This document shows, one piece after another, positions 32,801-40,075 of a stretch of 64,000 nt of DNA (position 1 is the first letter of the stretch; each line of letters starts with the position of its first letter). Origin of the DNA: a bacterium Scap17 (GTDB lineage: Bacteria > Pseudomonadota > Gammaproteobacteria > Pseudomonadales > Halomonadaceae); contig VINJ01000001.1 of assembly GCA_013376735.1 (NCBI GenBank), positions 3,410,001 to 3,474,000 on the forward strand. Reading direction: 5' to 3'. Both the position numbers and the translations under genes were made by a program. The notes below the pieces were generated by a model, which saw only the letters and a list, made by a program, of their open reading frames with translations, ran no database searches and had not been told where the DNA came from.

Positions 32801-33358
32801 TCAGGCCGCCATTTCAGCCTGATAAAGCACCATATACAGTAGTGAGTCACGCCCGCGCGCTGCTGCTTTTCGAAGCGACGTAGATGACTTGAACGGCGCC
32901 ACCTTCACCGCCCCGGGCACCCACCCCAGCCGCGCCAGAATCGCCACCTGCGCCGCCACGGCCTGCGATTGGGTCATCATGCGCGGCGACTGGCAATGCT
33001 GGACCGGCGGGATGGCATAGGCCGCCAGCAGTACCGCCATACGCTGTCGATCACTCAGGCGTGACAGCAGCGCCGCCGCCATCGTTCGCCACTGGCTTTC
33101 CTGCTGATAGCGCTCTGCCGCCTTACCGACGTGATCCACCAGGCCCGTGCACTCACCACGCCCTTCCCCCATGCCGCCCACCGATGACACCTGATGCCAC
33201 CCGGCATTCTGATGGCGTAGCCCGGTGCGATACTCGATCTCTTCCTCGAGCAGCTCATCCAGAGCATGCGCCAACGCCTGCTGACGCCTCACGCCCTCCG
33301 GCAGCTTCTCGATCAGGCGGAAGGTCTCCGCCAGCCCCATATCCTCGATCCGCTGCAT
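32801..33358 (-). CDS. phage protein at the late-regulator position (Q-like?), 185 aa
   Basis: This is a 185-residue protein, ATG 33358 with GCAGGAGGGCAGG upstream. The helical N-terminus (GVRRQQALAHALDELLEEEI) is followed by RLSDRQRMAVLLAAYA, then RMMTQSQAVAAQVAILARLG, and a Lys-rich end. The central R-Q-R-M-A-V-L-L-A-AY segment resembles part of antitermination/Q-type or sigma-like late regulators. It is the last gene before a terminator and the lysis genes, which is where lambdoid phages keep Q. Assignment is by position and weak similarity only. Confidence 0.5.
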   Translation of the reverse strand: MQRIEDMGLAETFRLIEKLPEGVRRQQALAHALDELLEEEIEYRTGLRHQNAGWHQVSSVGGMGEGRGECTGLVDHVGKAAERYQQESQWRTMAAALLSRLSDRQRMAVLLAAYAIPPVQHCQSPRMMTQSQAVAAQVAILARLGWVPGAVKVAPFKSSTSLRKAAARGRDSLLYMVLYQAEMAA

Positions 33359-33393
33359 GTCCTGCCCTCCTGCTCCGGGTTACTACGTGAGCA

Positions 33394-33930
33394 CTATGCC
33401 GATGCCTTGCGCCACTCACTGCCATGCGGCATCACTTCTGGTTCACCGGCCACCACCGTCTCGGGCCAGCTCGCATAGGCCACCAGCACCGCCTTGGCCT
33501 CATCCACGCCCTTGGCCAGCACTGCCAGATAGCCATTGCCCTCCATCTTCTCCAGCCACTCACGCTGAGACTTCGCCAGGGCGGCATCATGTGGCGGGGC
33601 CGCTTTGAACTCGATGTAGAGGCCGTGATACCCACCGCGGGCCGTGGCCACCACCAGATCACTTACCCCAGCCCGCACGCCCTGCATCTTCAGGTCTGCT
33701 GCCGTCTTCTTGTTGCGCTGGCCACCATTGGGGACGTGGAAGGTCACACCGTGCAATAGCTGCCCCACCTGCATACCATTCTGCTGCTGAGCGTACAGCC
33801 AGCGAATCAGCACCTTCTGCTCCAACCCTTCACGGTCGATGCGTGGTGCCGACTTGCGGGCTTGGCCGGCGGTACGGTTCGGCGACTTGCGGGCCGCCAC
33901 CTTGGCGGAAGGATGTGTTGCCCAGCTCAT
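33394..33930 (-). CDS. VRR-NUC domain nuclease
   Basis: This is a 178-residue protein. The nuclease core is at residues about 60-125: FHVPNGGQRNKKTAADLKMQ, then GVRAGVSDLVVATARGGYHG, then LYIEFKAAPP. The G-V-S-D and E-F-K residues are the PD-(D/E)XK metal ligands of VRR-NUC. Phage members act as Holliday-junction-type or replication-associated nucleases. Its start overlaps the upstream gene by four bases. A basic N-terminal tail precedes the domain. Confidence 0.85.
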   Translation of the reverse strand: MSWATHPSAKVAARKSPNRTAGQARKSAPRIDREGLEQKVLIRWLYAQQQNGMQVGQLLHGVTFHVPNGGQRNKKTAADLKMQGVRAGVSDLVVATARGGYHGLYIEFKAAPPHDAALAKSQREWLEKMEGNGYLAVLAKGVDEAKAVLVAYASWPETVVAGEPEVMPHGSEWRKASA

Positions 33931-34229
33931 GACGATGCCCTCACCTGATTGGATTGCCAGCGGCGATAGTTGGTGATGATACGGCGCAGCATGTGCGCCG
34001 CCCTCGGCTCGTGATCAATCTCGGCCCGACTCTCCACCCCGCAGGCCGTGCGAATGAAGTCCACCGCGTCTTCCTCCTTGTGCGTACCATCCGGCAGCAC
34101 ATTGGTATCGATGCCGTGTCGAGCCCGGCGTGCCTGATCCAGATAGCGATGGAATCCCTCGGCCTGGCACAGCATCGCGGCCTTGCGGGCCAGTGGACCG
34201 CCAGCGAGCTTGGGTGTGGTCTCAGTCAC
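33927..34229 (-). CDS. nin-region phage protein, 100 aa
   Basis: This 100-residue, mostly helical protein starts at GTG 34229 with AGGGGG upstream, overlapping the previous gene by GTGA. It reads MTETTPKLAGGPLARKAAML and ends RRIITNYRRWQSNQVRASS. No conserved motif is recognised. It sits in a chain of short overlapping genes between P-like and nuclease genes, as in lambda nin regions. Confidence 0.6.
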   Translation of the reverse strand: MTETTPKLAGGPLARKAAMLCQAEGFHRYLDQARRARHGIDTNVLPDGTHKEEDAVDFIRTACGVESRAEIDHEPRAAHMLRRIITNYRRWQSNQVRASS

Positions 34230-34411
34230 GCCTGCCCCCTCAGTCGCTCACCATTGGCATTGAAGCGGGGAGCGCCCAGGGCAATGCAGCGCTTGCACGT
34301 CCCCAGGCAGGCCGCCAGCTGATGGATGGCCACTCGCCTGCCGCAAGCAAAGCAGCGGCGCAGGGCTGAGCGATTCGGGCGCTTGAATCTGCCAGCGGGG
34401 CGATAGCTCAC
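34226..34411 (-). CDS. small zinc-binding nin-type protein, 61 aa
   Basis: This 61-residue basic protein has CFACGRR (residues 20-26) and CLGTCKRC (35-42), a four-to-five Cys arrangement fitting one zinc knuckle. GTG start at 34411 overlaps the upstream gene. The flanks are Arg-rich (RFKRPNRSALRR), which suggests nucleic-acid binding. Similar small zinc proteins are common in lambdoid nin regions. Confidence 0.6.
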   Translation of the reverse strand: MSYRPAGRFKRPNRSALRRCFACGRRVAIHQLAACLGTCKRCIALGAPRFNANGERLRGQA

Positions 34412-34764
34412 TGCAGCACCCCCAACATATCCGGCTGACGCTTTACCGGTGCCAAGCGGATCAGGCGGTATTCATGTGCGGCACTGTCTCCACGTCGGCG
34501 GCTCTCCACGATCAACCCATGCTGGCGCCGCAGATCTCGCAGGCGGGCACTGATGGCTGCCTCACTATCCAGTCGATCGAAGCGCTTGCGGATTTCGGCA
34601 GCCAGCTCATGCAACATCAGCCATGAGCGCGATTCACTGAGCGCCAGATAGGTACGGCCCAGCTGACTTGCGGGATTGTCCAACGTCGCACGTCGTGGCC
34701 GTGGGGTTCTGCCAACATTGGCACCGCCCGTGGTTATGAATGCATGATGCTCATGATTACCCAT
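34408..34764 (-). CDS. winged-helix-like phage protein, 118 aa
   Basis: This is a 118-residue protein, ATG 34764. After a basic, disordered 30-residue lead, residues 35-100 look like a winged helix: SRSWLMLHELAAEIRKRFDR, then AAISARLRDLRRQHGLIVES, then a wing RRRGDSAAHEYRLIRL. A DNA-binding role in replication or regulation is likely, but the target is unknown. It overlaps the P-like gene by eight bases. Confidence 0.6.
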   Translation of the reverse strand: MGNHEHHAFITTGGANVGRTPRPRRATLDNPASQLGRTYLALSESRSWLMLHELAAEIRKRFDRLDSEAAISARLRDLRRQHGLIVESRRRGDSAAHEYRLIRLAPVKRQPDMLGVLQ

Positions 34765-35584
34765 GTGCTAACCCTCCCCGCATAATCTTCAGTGCTTGAG
34801 TCGGTGTGATGCCTACCAGATCCCCCGCTGCTTGGCGTGCTTTGTCTTCCCCCACCATGGCGGCACGCTCTGCCGGTGACAGCTGGCCGTCATGTCCAAT
34901 CGCTGCTTGCGGCTTGAGGTCATCACCCCGGGCGTATCGCTCCACCACCTGCTGGTAATACACACGGAAGGCGCGTTCGTGCTTGTCCATGCGCTGATAG
35001 CTGGCAGAGGCCATGCCATGAAGATCCATGTGCTCGCCCGCGGCGGCGATGGCCTCATGCGGGTACGGCTTGCCGGTGAAGGCGTGGTCCTGCAATGCCT
35101 GCCAGGCGGTATCGAAGTCCGGCAGGCCCAGCCCCTCGGGTGTCATCTGGCATAGCTCAGCGAACTGCATGGCGCTGTCCGGCGGGAAGGCGTTGCCACG
35201 CTGCTGGAGTGACTTGGCCGTGCGGGCCTTCTCGGCCTGCAAACCACAGCGCAGGTGCTGGGTGCTCAGGTGGCTCAGGGCTGCCAGCCACTCACCTTCC
35301 ACGTCACAGCTCACCCACTGGCCATTCTCCTCAGTGCCCCAACCCATCTCACGGCAACGGCGATGCCAGTGGGCGCCATGCAGCTGGGCCAAGCGATCGA
35401 ACAACGCATCCACCGCCTTCTGGCTCACCCGTGGCAGGTCATCACAACCACTCGCCATCGATGATGTCGCCGGACGGCGGCTGGCCTTCGGCTTGCTCAC
35501 GGCGGCGCTGTTCAATGAGTGCACGCCCTTCAGCGGCTGAGAGTTTCGAGTTACGGATTGGACCAGTTGAGCGACGGCTTCCAT
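34757..35584 (-). CDS. replication protein P-like (helicase loader)
   Basis: This is a 275-residue protein, ATG 35584 with CTGGAGGCACCC upstream. Residues 45-215 carry the features of lambda P: FDRLAQLHGAHWHRRCREMG, EWLAALSHLSTQHLRCGLQ, then FPPDSAMQFAELCQMTPEGL and a helical C-terminal part. Lambda P delivers DnaB helicase to the O-bound origin. The start lies 143 bp inside the O-like gene in another frame, an unusually long overlap; a shorter start at 35458 is possible but has a poorer ribosome site. Confidence 0.75.
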   Translation of the reverse strand: MEAVAQLVQSVTRNSQPLKGVHSLNSAAVSKPKASRRPATSSMASGCDDLPRVSQKAVDALFDRLAQLHGAHWHRRCREMGWGTEENGQWVSCDVEGEWLAALSHLSTQHLRCGLQAEKARTAKSLQQRGNAFPPDSAMQFAELCQMTPEGLGLPDFDTAWQALQDHAFTGKPYPHEAIAAAGEHMDLHGMASASYQRMDKHERAFRVYYQQVVERYARGDDLKPQAAIGHDGQLSPAERAAMVGEDKARQAAGDLVGITPTQALKIMRGGLAHG

Positions 35585-36485
35585 GGGTGCCTCCAGCGTT
35601 GCGTGCAGTGTTGTTCGATGTGTTGGCGTTCTGGCTCATGCGGGCCTGGCGGGCCGCCTCTCGCTTGCGGTTATCACTCACCCAGCGCACGAACTTGGCG
35701 CACCAGGCATGATGCGAGTACGTCCGGCCCGGCTGATCCGCGAAGTGCGCGGTGAAGTCCGCCAGCTCGCCCTGATCCCATGTCAGGCTCGGGTCGCCTC
35801 GGCGCATCGTCTCCGCCTGCCAGTGCGTGGCATCCGGCTGCCATTCCAACGTCATCGGTACCTGACGGGTGCCGGCAGTCACTTGCGGCTGGCCGTTGTC
35901 TGCCTGCTGGGCCGTTCGTTCGAAGATGCTCGGCTCGCCCGCGCTAGAGAGAGAGGGGGGAGAATCATTGGAACCCTGATTCGTCGGAGATTTTTCCGAC
36001 CCTGGCTCGGATATTTTTCCGACCCGGCTCGGAGATTCCTCCGAGGTCGGATTTTTTTCCGACCCTTGAGAATCAGGCGCCGAGGGACAGATCGGAGATT
36101 TTTCCGCCCCTGCCGAGCGGTTCCAGGTCACACCCTTCTCGGTTAGGCGCATGTACGTCCGGTTGTCGCAACTGGTCATCACGATCAGGTCGAGCTTGGC
36201 CAGCTGCTTCATGAGCCGGTAGGCGGTGTCGTGCTTATCAGTCAGCATCGGGAGCTCTTCGCAGATCTTCCCCTTGCCGATGTTGTAGTAGGTGTGGCCA
36301 TCGATCTGACGCGCATTTGCCCAGGTCGGCACCTGATGCAGAAACGCAAACAGCATCGCCTGCTGAGCATTGAGCCCCCACTCGACGGCCTTGACTTGGT
36401 TGATAGCAACGAGGTACTGCATCAGAGATATCCCCGCATCGCGCATTGGCGGCTCGTTTGTGATCGATGCAGAGTCATGCCTCAC
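35442..36485 (-). CDS. O-like replication initiator with DnaT-like C-terminal domain
   Basis: This protein is up to 347 residues (GTG 36485; later ATGs at 36446 and 36422 are alternatives). The N-terminal winged-helix half is LNAQQAMLFAFLHQVPTWA to YMRLTEKGVTWNRS (about 35-125). The middle segment (125-195) is Ser/Pro/Glu-rich and repetitive, because its DNA contains five iterons. The C-terminal part (210-280), TLEWQPDATHWQAETMRRG and RTYSHHAWCAKFVRWVSDNR, resembles the DnaT-type ssDNA-binding domain. Layout is the same as lambda O, with the origin inside the gene. Confidence 0.8.
   Translation of the reverse strand: MRHDSASITNEPPMRDAGISLMQYLVAINQVKAVEWGLNAQQAMLFAFLHQVPTWANARQIDGHTYYNIGKGKICEELPMLTDKHDTAYRLMKQLAKLDLIVMTSCDNRTYMRLTEKGVTWNRSAGAEKSPICPSAPDSQGSEKNPTSEESPSRVGKISEPGSEKSPTNQGSNDSPPSLSSAGEPSIFERTAQQADNGQPQVTAGTRQVPMTLEWQPDATHWQAETMRRGDPSLTWDQGELADFTAHFADQPGRTYSHHAWCAKFVRWVSDNRKREAARQARMSQNANTSNNTARNAGGTHGSRRSTGPIRNSKLSAAEGRALIEQRRREQAEGQPPSGDIIDGEWL
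35984..36109. repeat. iterons: probable phage replication origin inside the O-like gene
   Basis: Five 18-bp copies of TCGGAGATTTTTCCGACC or close variants start at 35984, 36007, 36029, 36047 and 36092. Each is itself an imperfect palindrome (TCGGA...TCCGA) with an AT core. In lambda, four iterons within gene O bind the O protein and form ori. The T-rich direction and the position in the linker region of the initiator gene match that arrangement. Confidence 0.8.
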
Positions 36486-36735
36486 CTCCTGCCAGTGTCA
36501 GATACTTGGCAGCGCGGGCCTGATGCCACTGCATGCTGCCCAGATCGCCGTCCTTGTCGCCGCGACGGGCCGCCAGCAACGCATTGCACTGGTGCCAGAC
36601 GGCATAGGCCGAGTGATATTCGCCGGTGTGGCGCGGCTGGTCTGGCAGCAGCTCCTTCAGCTTGGCGATCTTGCGGCCAGCACGAGACATCTCTATCTCA
36701 AGGCGTGCTGAACTCATTCGTGCCGTGATACTCAT
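36475..36735 (-). CDS. small early phage protein, 86 aa
   Basis: This is an 86-residue basic helical protein (MSITARMSSARLEIEMSRAG) with RKIAKLKELLPDQPRHTGEY and HQCNALLAARRGDKDGDLGS. It overlaps both neighbours slightly. Not recognised; an early gene between the CII-like and O-like genes. Confidence 0.6.
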   Translation of the reverse strand: MSITARMSSARLEIEMSRAGRKIAKLKELLPDQPRHTGEYHSAYAVWHQCNALLAARRGDKDGDLGSMQWHQARAAKYLTLAGGEA

Positions 36736-37052
36736 GCCGATACCTCATCGCCCTTGGCGGCCATACCCAGCGAAAGACGCTCGAAACGCCCTGCCTCGCT
36801 CATGTGATGGTCGATCGACAGAGTGCGGCGGGCATCCGCCTGCGCCGTCTCACCCTGCCCCTTGCCGCATTCCAGCAGGGCCACTACGGCCAGGTGGTGC
36901 TGCATGCTCATGCGCAGGTCAATCACGCCACCCACTCGCTCACGCTTCTCGATCATCACCGCCAGCCGATAGGTCTCGGCCTTGAGGGATTCACAGCTCC
37001 AACCCCGATAGCTGGTCAACATCTGCCTGGCTTCACTCGTCTTGATCGTCAT
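36732..37052 (-). CDS. small early phage protein, 106 aa
   Basis: This 106-residue protein (MTIKTSEARQMLTSYRGWSC) starts at ATG 37052 with AAGGAAG upstream. Helical, with LRMSMQHHLAVVALLECGKG in the middle. It overlaps the next gene by ATGA. Not recognised. Confidence 0.6.
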   Translation of the reverse strand: MTIKTSEARQMLTSYRGWSCESLKAETYRLAVMIEKRERVGGVIDLRMSMQHHLAVVALLECGKGQGETAQADARRTLSIDHHMSEAGRFERLSLGMAAKGDEVSA

Positions 37053-37133
37053 GCCATACTTCCTTGGCGTTTTGAGATGCTTCCCCCGTACTGGTTTGGA
37101 CGCCTTCGGGGGATTTTTGTATCTGGTGCCCGA

Positions 37134-37628
37134 TTATCGGCTCACCACCTTCAGCGGCTTGCGCATCGCCTGCAGCTGGCCCATCAGAGTGCTCATCTGC
37201 TGCTCGATGGCCTTGTGCTGCGCTTCAAGCTGCGCCGCCTCTTTGTCATCTATCTCGCCATCCGCAATCGCCGCCTGAATCAGCGCTGCCATCTCGCCCT
37301 GCCCCTGCTGGGCATCCAGCACTGACGCGAACACGTCACCACGGCTCACCTCGCCCTTCTCGCAGCGCGGCACCGCCACCATGCCCAGGTGATCGAGAAA
37401 CGGAGCGATCAGACGCAGCTGGTGCTCGCGGTCCACGTTCCAGAAGATCCCCACCACGTCGATCAGTCGCAGCGGCATGGGGTCGTCCTCGGCCACCCGG
37501 CGGTAAAGCGACTTCACCGACATGCCGATATCGCTTGCCAGCACCTTCGGGCAGCACTCGAAAACCACGTCGTGTACCGCGTCCAGATAGGCATCCATGT
37601 CACGTTCAGGGGCTGTATGGCTGTCCAT
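37134..37628 (-). CDS. CII-like regulator (phage CP76 family)
   Basis: This is a 164-residue protein, ATG 37628 with CACGGAGAGA upstream. The helix-turn-helix-like region is KVLASDIGMSVKSLYRRVAE (residues 29-48), followed by LRLIDVVGIFWNVDREHQLR and a C-terminal coiled coil (EAAQLEAQHKAIEQQMSTLM). This is the pattern of the phage regulatory protein CII family. As the second leftward gene after the Cro-like gene, it probably controls establishment of lysogeny. Confidence 0.75.
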   Translation of the reverse strand: MDSHTAPERDMDAYLDAVHDVVFECCPKVLASDIGMSVKSLYRRVAEDDPMPLRLIDVVGIFWNVDREHQLRLIAPFLDHLGMVAVPRCEKGEVSRGDVFASVLDAQQGQGEMAALIQAAIADGEIDDKEAAQLEAQHKAIEQQMSTLMGQLQAMRKPLKVVSR

Positions 37629-37690
37629 GGTGAATCTCTCCGTGTTCGTTCCGTTTAAGCCGATATGGGCGGCGGGCTATGCTGTGGGTG

Positions 37691-37909
37691 TCAGGCGGTG
37701 TTTGCAGGCAGGAAAATATCTGGCCTCAGATCATTCGCACTCACAGCGCCATGAGTAGCCGATACGACACTCCTCACCTGATGAACTGGAACCCTCCCAG
37801 CAGCAATCCATTGGTGAACGGCCTGCTGAGAAACATTGCAAGACCGCGCCAAGGCGCTTTGGCTGCCTACGACCTTGATCGCTTTCTCAAGGGCCTTGCT
37901 TGATTTCAT
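37691..37909 (-). CDS. Cro/YdaS-like repressor
   Basis: This 72-residue protein from ATG 37909 (MKSSKALEKAIKVVGSQSAL) has Shine-Dalgarno GGAGGAAG. The helix-turn-helix is SQSALARSCNVSQQAVHQWI (16-35), followed by AAGRVPVHQVRSVV, the YdaS/Cro group pattern. It is transcribed leftward from a strong promoter at 37940-37968, divergent from cI, and begins the early lytic operon. A longer reading to 38038 would run through the operators and is rejected. Confidence 0.85.
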   Translation of the reverse strand: MKSSKALEKAIKVVGSQSALARSCNVSQQAVHQWIAAGRVPVHQVRSVVSATHGAVSANDLRPDIFLPANTA

Positions 37910-37919
37910 CCGGCTTCCT

Positions 37920-38004
37920 CCAAGAATTTCTTGTAAGCGAGGATAATCACGTGACCGCCGATTTACAAGCCATTCTTGTTTTACCTTCCACAAGCTCGCC
38001 TTGT
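37920..38004. promoter_or_regulatory. three CI/Cro operators ACAAG-N5-CTTGT
   Basis: 15-bp palindromes are at 37920-37934 (CCAAG-AATTT-CTTGT, one mismatch), 37965-37979 (ACAAG-CCATT-CTTGT) and 37990-38004 (ACAAG-CTCGC-CTTGT). The pair 2/3 is 25 bp apart centre to centre and 1/2 is 45 bp apart. The arrangement between divergent cro and cI genes is that of a lambdoid right operator. Confidence 0.85.
37940..37968 (-). promoter_or_regulatory. PR-type promoter for cro and early operon
   Basis: On the minus strand -35 TTGTAA (37963-37968), 17-bp spacer, -10 TATCCT (37940-37945). The -35 overlaps operator 2 and operator 1 lies just downstream of the -10, so repressor binding would block initiation. 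Confidence 0.75.
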
Positions 38005-38058
38005 AGGCTTGCGACGGGGCTCCATGAGCCAACCGCATGCCCTCAAGCAGGTAGTCAG

Positions 38059-38754
38059 ATGGAATTTAAGGATCGACTCAAAAAGGCGAGAGAGCGCCGT
38101 GGTCTGAACCAGACTCAGCTCGGGGAGACGCTTGGCGTCTCAGCCCAAACCGTTCAGCAATGGGAATCTGGAAAGACAATGCCCAGGCACAAACGGATTG
38201 AGGCGCTAGCCAGTAAGCTGGACGTCAGACCTCAATGGCTGCTACTGGGGCAAGGCGAAATGCAGGAAAAGCGGGGCAATGAGCTGATCTTCCATGAGAC
38301 TGAAATCGTGGATGGCGACGCGCCACTTGCTGAGGATGAGGTGGAAATCCCCTACTTTCGCGAAGTCGAGATGGCGGCGGGCGATGGCCGCACTCAGGTC
38401 ATCGAGAACCATGGGGCCTACATGCGCTTCAGTCTTCCTCGCCTGGCGCGTGCCGGGGTAGACCCCAAGCAGGCCGCCTGTGCCACTGTCTCTGGGGATT
38501 CCATGGAGCCAGCCATCTTTGACGGCTCCCCCATCGGCATCGACAAGAGTTGCCGTCACATCATCGACGGCAGGGTGTACGCCTTGGATCACGGCGGCAT
38601 GCTGCGCGTGAAGCGCCTCTACCGCTTGCCGCTGGGACGCATGCGGGTGGTCAGTGACAACCACATCGAGTATCCGGAGGAGGTCTACACCCTGGGCGAT
38701 CCGGATGCCCCGAAGATCATCGGTCGTGTCTTCTGGTGGGAAACCTTTGCCTGA
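38059..38754 (+). CDS. CI-like repressor (HTH plus S24 LexA-type peptidase)
   Basis: This is a 231-residue repressor from ATG 38059 (MEFKDRLKKARERRGLNQTQ). HTH_3 domain at residues 4-60, with NQTQLGETLGVSAQTVQQWE. The linker contains a likely Ala-Gly self-cleavage site, EMAAGDG (A107-G108). The S24 peptidase has Ser148 in SGDSMEPAIF and Lys185 in MLRVKRLY. RecA-stimulated autocleavage in the SOS response would induce the prophage. The protein ends at 38754. It should bind the ACAAG-N5-CTTGT operators just upstream and the extra site at 39505. Confidence 0.92.
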   Translation: MEFKDRLKKARERRGLNQTQLGETLGVSAQTVQQWESGKTMPRHKRIEALASKLDVRPQWLLLGQGEMQEKRGNELIFHETEIVDGDAPLAEDEVEIPYFREVEMAAGDGRTQVIENHGAYMRFSLPRLARAGVDPKQAACATVSGDSMEPAIFDGSPIGIDKSCRHIIDGRVYALDHGGMLRVKRLYRLPLGRMRVVSDNHIEYPEEVYTLGDPDAPKIIGRVFWWETFA

Positions 38755-38812
38755 GAAATCCTCGTGCGCACGCGTAACCAGAGAGAGTGGTTCAAATAGG
38801 TAGGTTCTGGGG

Positions 38813-38858
38813 GTAGCACTGGTGCGACCCTCCCCGTAGCACTGGTGACACCCTCCCC
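38813..38858. repeat. 23-bp tandem duplication downstream of cI
   Basis: GTAGCACTGGTG-CGA-CCCTCCCC (38813-38835) is followed immediately by GTAGCACTGGTG-ACA-CCCTCCCC (38836-38858). The two copies differ at two positions. It lies in the promoter region of the next gene and could be a pair of protein-binding sites. Confidence 0.6.
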
Positions 38859-38924
38859 CAGATTCAAACAGTGCTAACCTTGGCAGACCTCATCACTCCA
38901 CATGACTCGCAAGGAGGCGAACTC

Positions 38925-39392
38925 ATGGGAACAACCATCATCGTCCTGCTGATCGTTCAACTGTACTTCCTGCCGTGGTTTGCAGTGATTCACGCTGCGT
39001 ACTACAAGGGCGTCGATGTGCCTTCAGCGGCTGCGGTCGGCCTCATCGGCACCCCGATGCTGGGGTTTCTGTATGTCATCGCTATGCCGGCAGACCCGGT
39101 GAAACTCAAGCGCCGCCGACTGCGTAGCGCCAAGGCCACTGACAAGGAATGCCCGCACTGCCTCTCACTGATCCCCAAGCAAGCCACCATCTGCCATCAC
39201 TGCGGCCGCAATAGCGCCCTGACCGCCAGCCAGCCCGCACGCGGGGCGAAATCACCTACCCCGCCCCCAACCCCACCCCAGCCACCAACGCGGGAGCCAG
39301 CCCCATTCCGGCCGGCAGCTTCGAATATGCCGAACACGGCGGCACAGACACTCAGGCCGCCGAAGCGTACAAGCGCCGCATCGAGAACGTAG
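38925..39392 (+). CDS. membrane-anchored zinc-ribbon protein
   Basis: This 155-residue protein from ATG 38925 (MGTTIIVLLIVQLYFLPWFA) has Shine-Dalgarno AAGGAGGCG. Two hydrophobic helices (residues 3-25 and about 38-55, LIGTPMLGFLYVIAM) are followed by a basic stretch and a zinc ribbon, CPHCLSLIPKQATICHHCGR. A Pro-rich tail (PTPPPTPPQPPTREP) follows. It resembles small superinfection-exclusion or envelope proteins in layout only; function unknown. A terminator follows at 39421. Confidence 0.65.
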   Translation: MGTTIIVLLIVQLYFLPWFAVIHAAYYKGVDVPSAAAVGLIGTPMLGFLYVIAMPADPVKLKRRRLRSAKATDKECPHCLSLIPKQATICHHCGRNSALTASQPARGAKSPTPPPTPPQPPTREPAPFRPAASNMPNTAAQTLRPPKRTSAASRT

Positions 39393-39420
39393 ACCGCTAA
39401 GCCTCCCGCAGGCCACCTGA

Positions 39421-39443
39421 CCCGCCCATCGTGGCGGGTTTTT
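39421..39443 (+). terminator. intrinsic terminator after the zinc-ribbon membrane gene
   Basis: CCCGCC (39421-39426), loop CATCGT, GGCGGG (39433-39438), then TTTTT. Confidence 0.8.
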
Positions 39444-39496
39444 ATTGCCTGCATCCAGCACGCTACAAGCAAAAAAGGAATATCCAAAAGTTTTAC

Positions 39497-39524
39497 TTGT
39501 ATGAACAAGCAAAACTTGTAGACT
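39497..39524 (+). promoter_or_regulatory. promoter with embedded fourth CI-type operator
   Basis: The operator ACAAG-CAAAA-CTTGT at 39505-39519 is an exact match to the cI-cro operator pattern. It lies between a possible -35 TTGTAT (39497-39502) and -10 TAGACT (39519-39524), 16 bp apart, upstream of the gene at 39579. The repressor would be expected to shut this promoter in the lysogen. Confidence 0.6.
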
Positions 39525-39578
39525 GATTCCCATCGACACGGCACATCGCCATCGTCACTGAGTGGATTGGAGCAGCCC

Positions 39579-39854
39579 ATGACCGACACAGCCCGCAAGC
39601 ATCGTTCAGCCATCACCCTCGCCGTCATCGTCGGCGGTCTGGTCACGCTCGCCAGCCTCACCCAGCAGACCGATGGCCCACGCCAGCTGACCGCCAGCGA
39701 AGCCGAATACTGCGAGATGACCGCCATGTGGCAGGAAGACGCCAAGGCCGGTTTCGCCGAATCACAGCGCCGCGGCTGGCCGGACTTCCACGGCAATGCC
39801 GCCAGCCTCTGCTCCCCTCAGATTACGCATGGTCAGCAGCTCGCCAGTCGCTGA
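39579..39854 (+). CDS. small single-pass membrane protein, 91 aa
   Basis: This 91-residue protein from ATG 39579 (MTDTARKHRSAITLAVIVGG) has one hydrophobic segment at residues 10-30 acting as signal anchor or signal peptide, then a soluble part with two Cys (EYCEMTAMWQEDAKAGFAES and NAASLCSPQ). The motif EYCEMTAMW...DAK-x-GF...RGWPDFH is of a type found in small phage/gammaproteobacterial proteins of unknown role. It is controlled by a promoter with an apparent CI operator. Confidence 0.6.
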   Translation: MTDTARKHRSAITLAVIVGGLVTLASLTQQTDGPRQLTASEAEYCEMTAMWQEDAKAGFAESQRRGWPDFHGNAASLCSPQITHGQQLASR

Positions 39855-40062
39855 TCGGACCTCGCCCCACGGCCAGCAGGTGGTGCCAGTGGGATTGCGA
39901 GCATAACCACCCGCAGGTAAGGCGCCGATTCCTCCCTTGCGCTAGCGGCCTTACCCCCGACACCTGGGCAAGTGGTGTGACAGCTGGAGAGACAGCGCTT
40001 ATCAGAGGGCATCGGCACTGCCGGTATCGCCTGATGAGTCCCGAACCGCCGGGCAATGCGGC

Positions 40063-40075
40063 TGCTCTTTAACAA
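40063..40075 (+). promoter_or_regulatory. boxA-like antitermination element
   Basis: TGCTCTTTAACAA matches the bacterial rRNA-leader boxA core (TGCTCTTTAACA), the NusB/NusE binding sequence. It precedes a long leader and an intrinsic terminator at 40490 upstream of rdgC. Confidence 0.55.
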
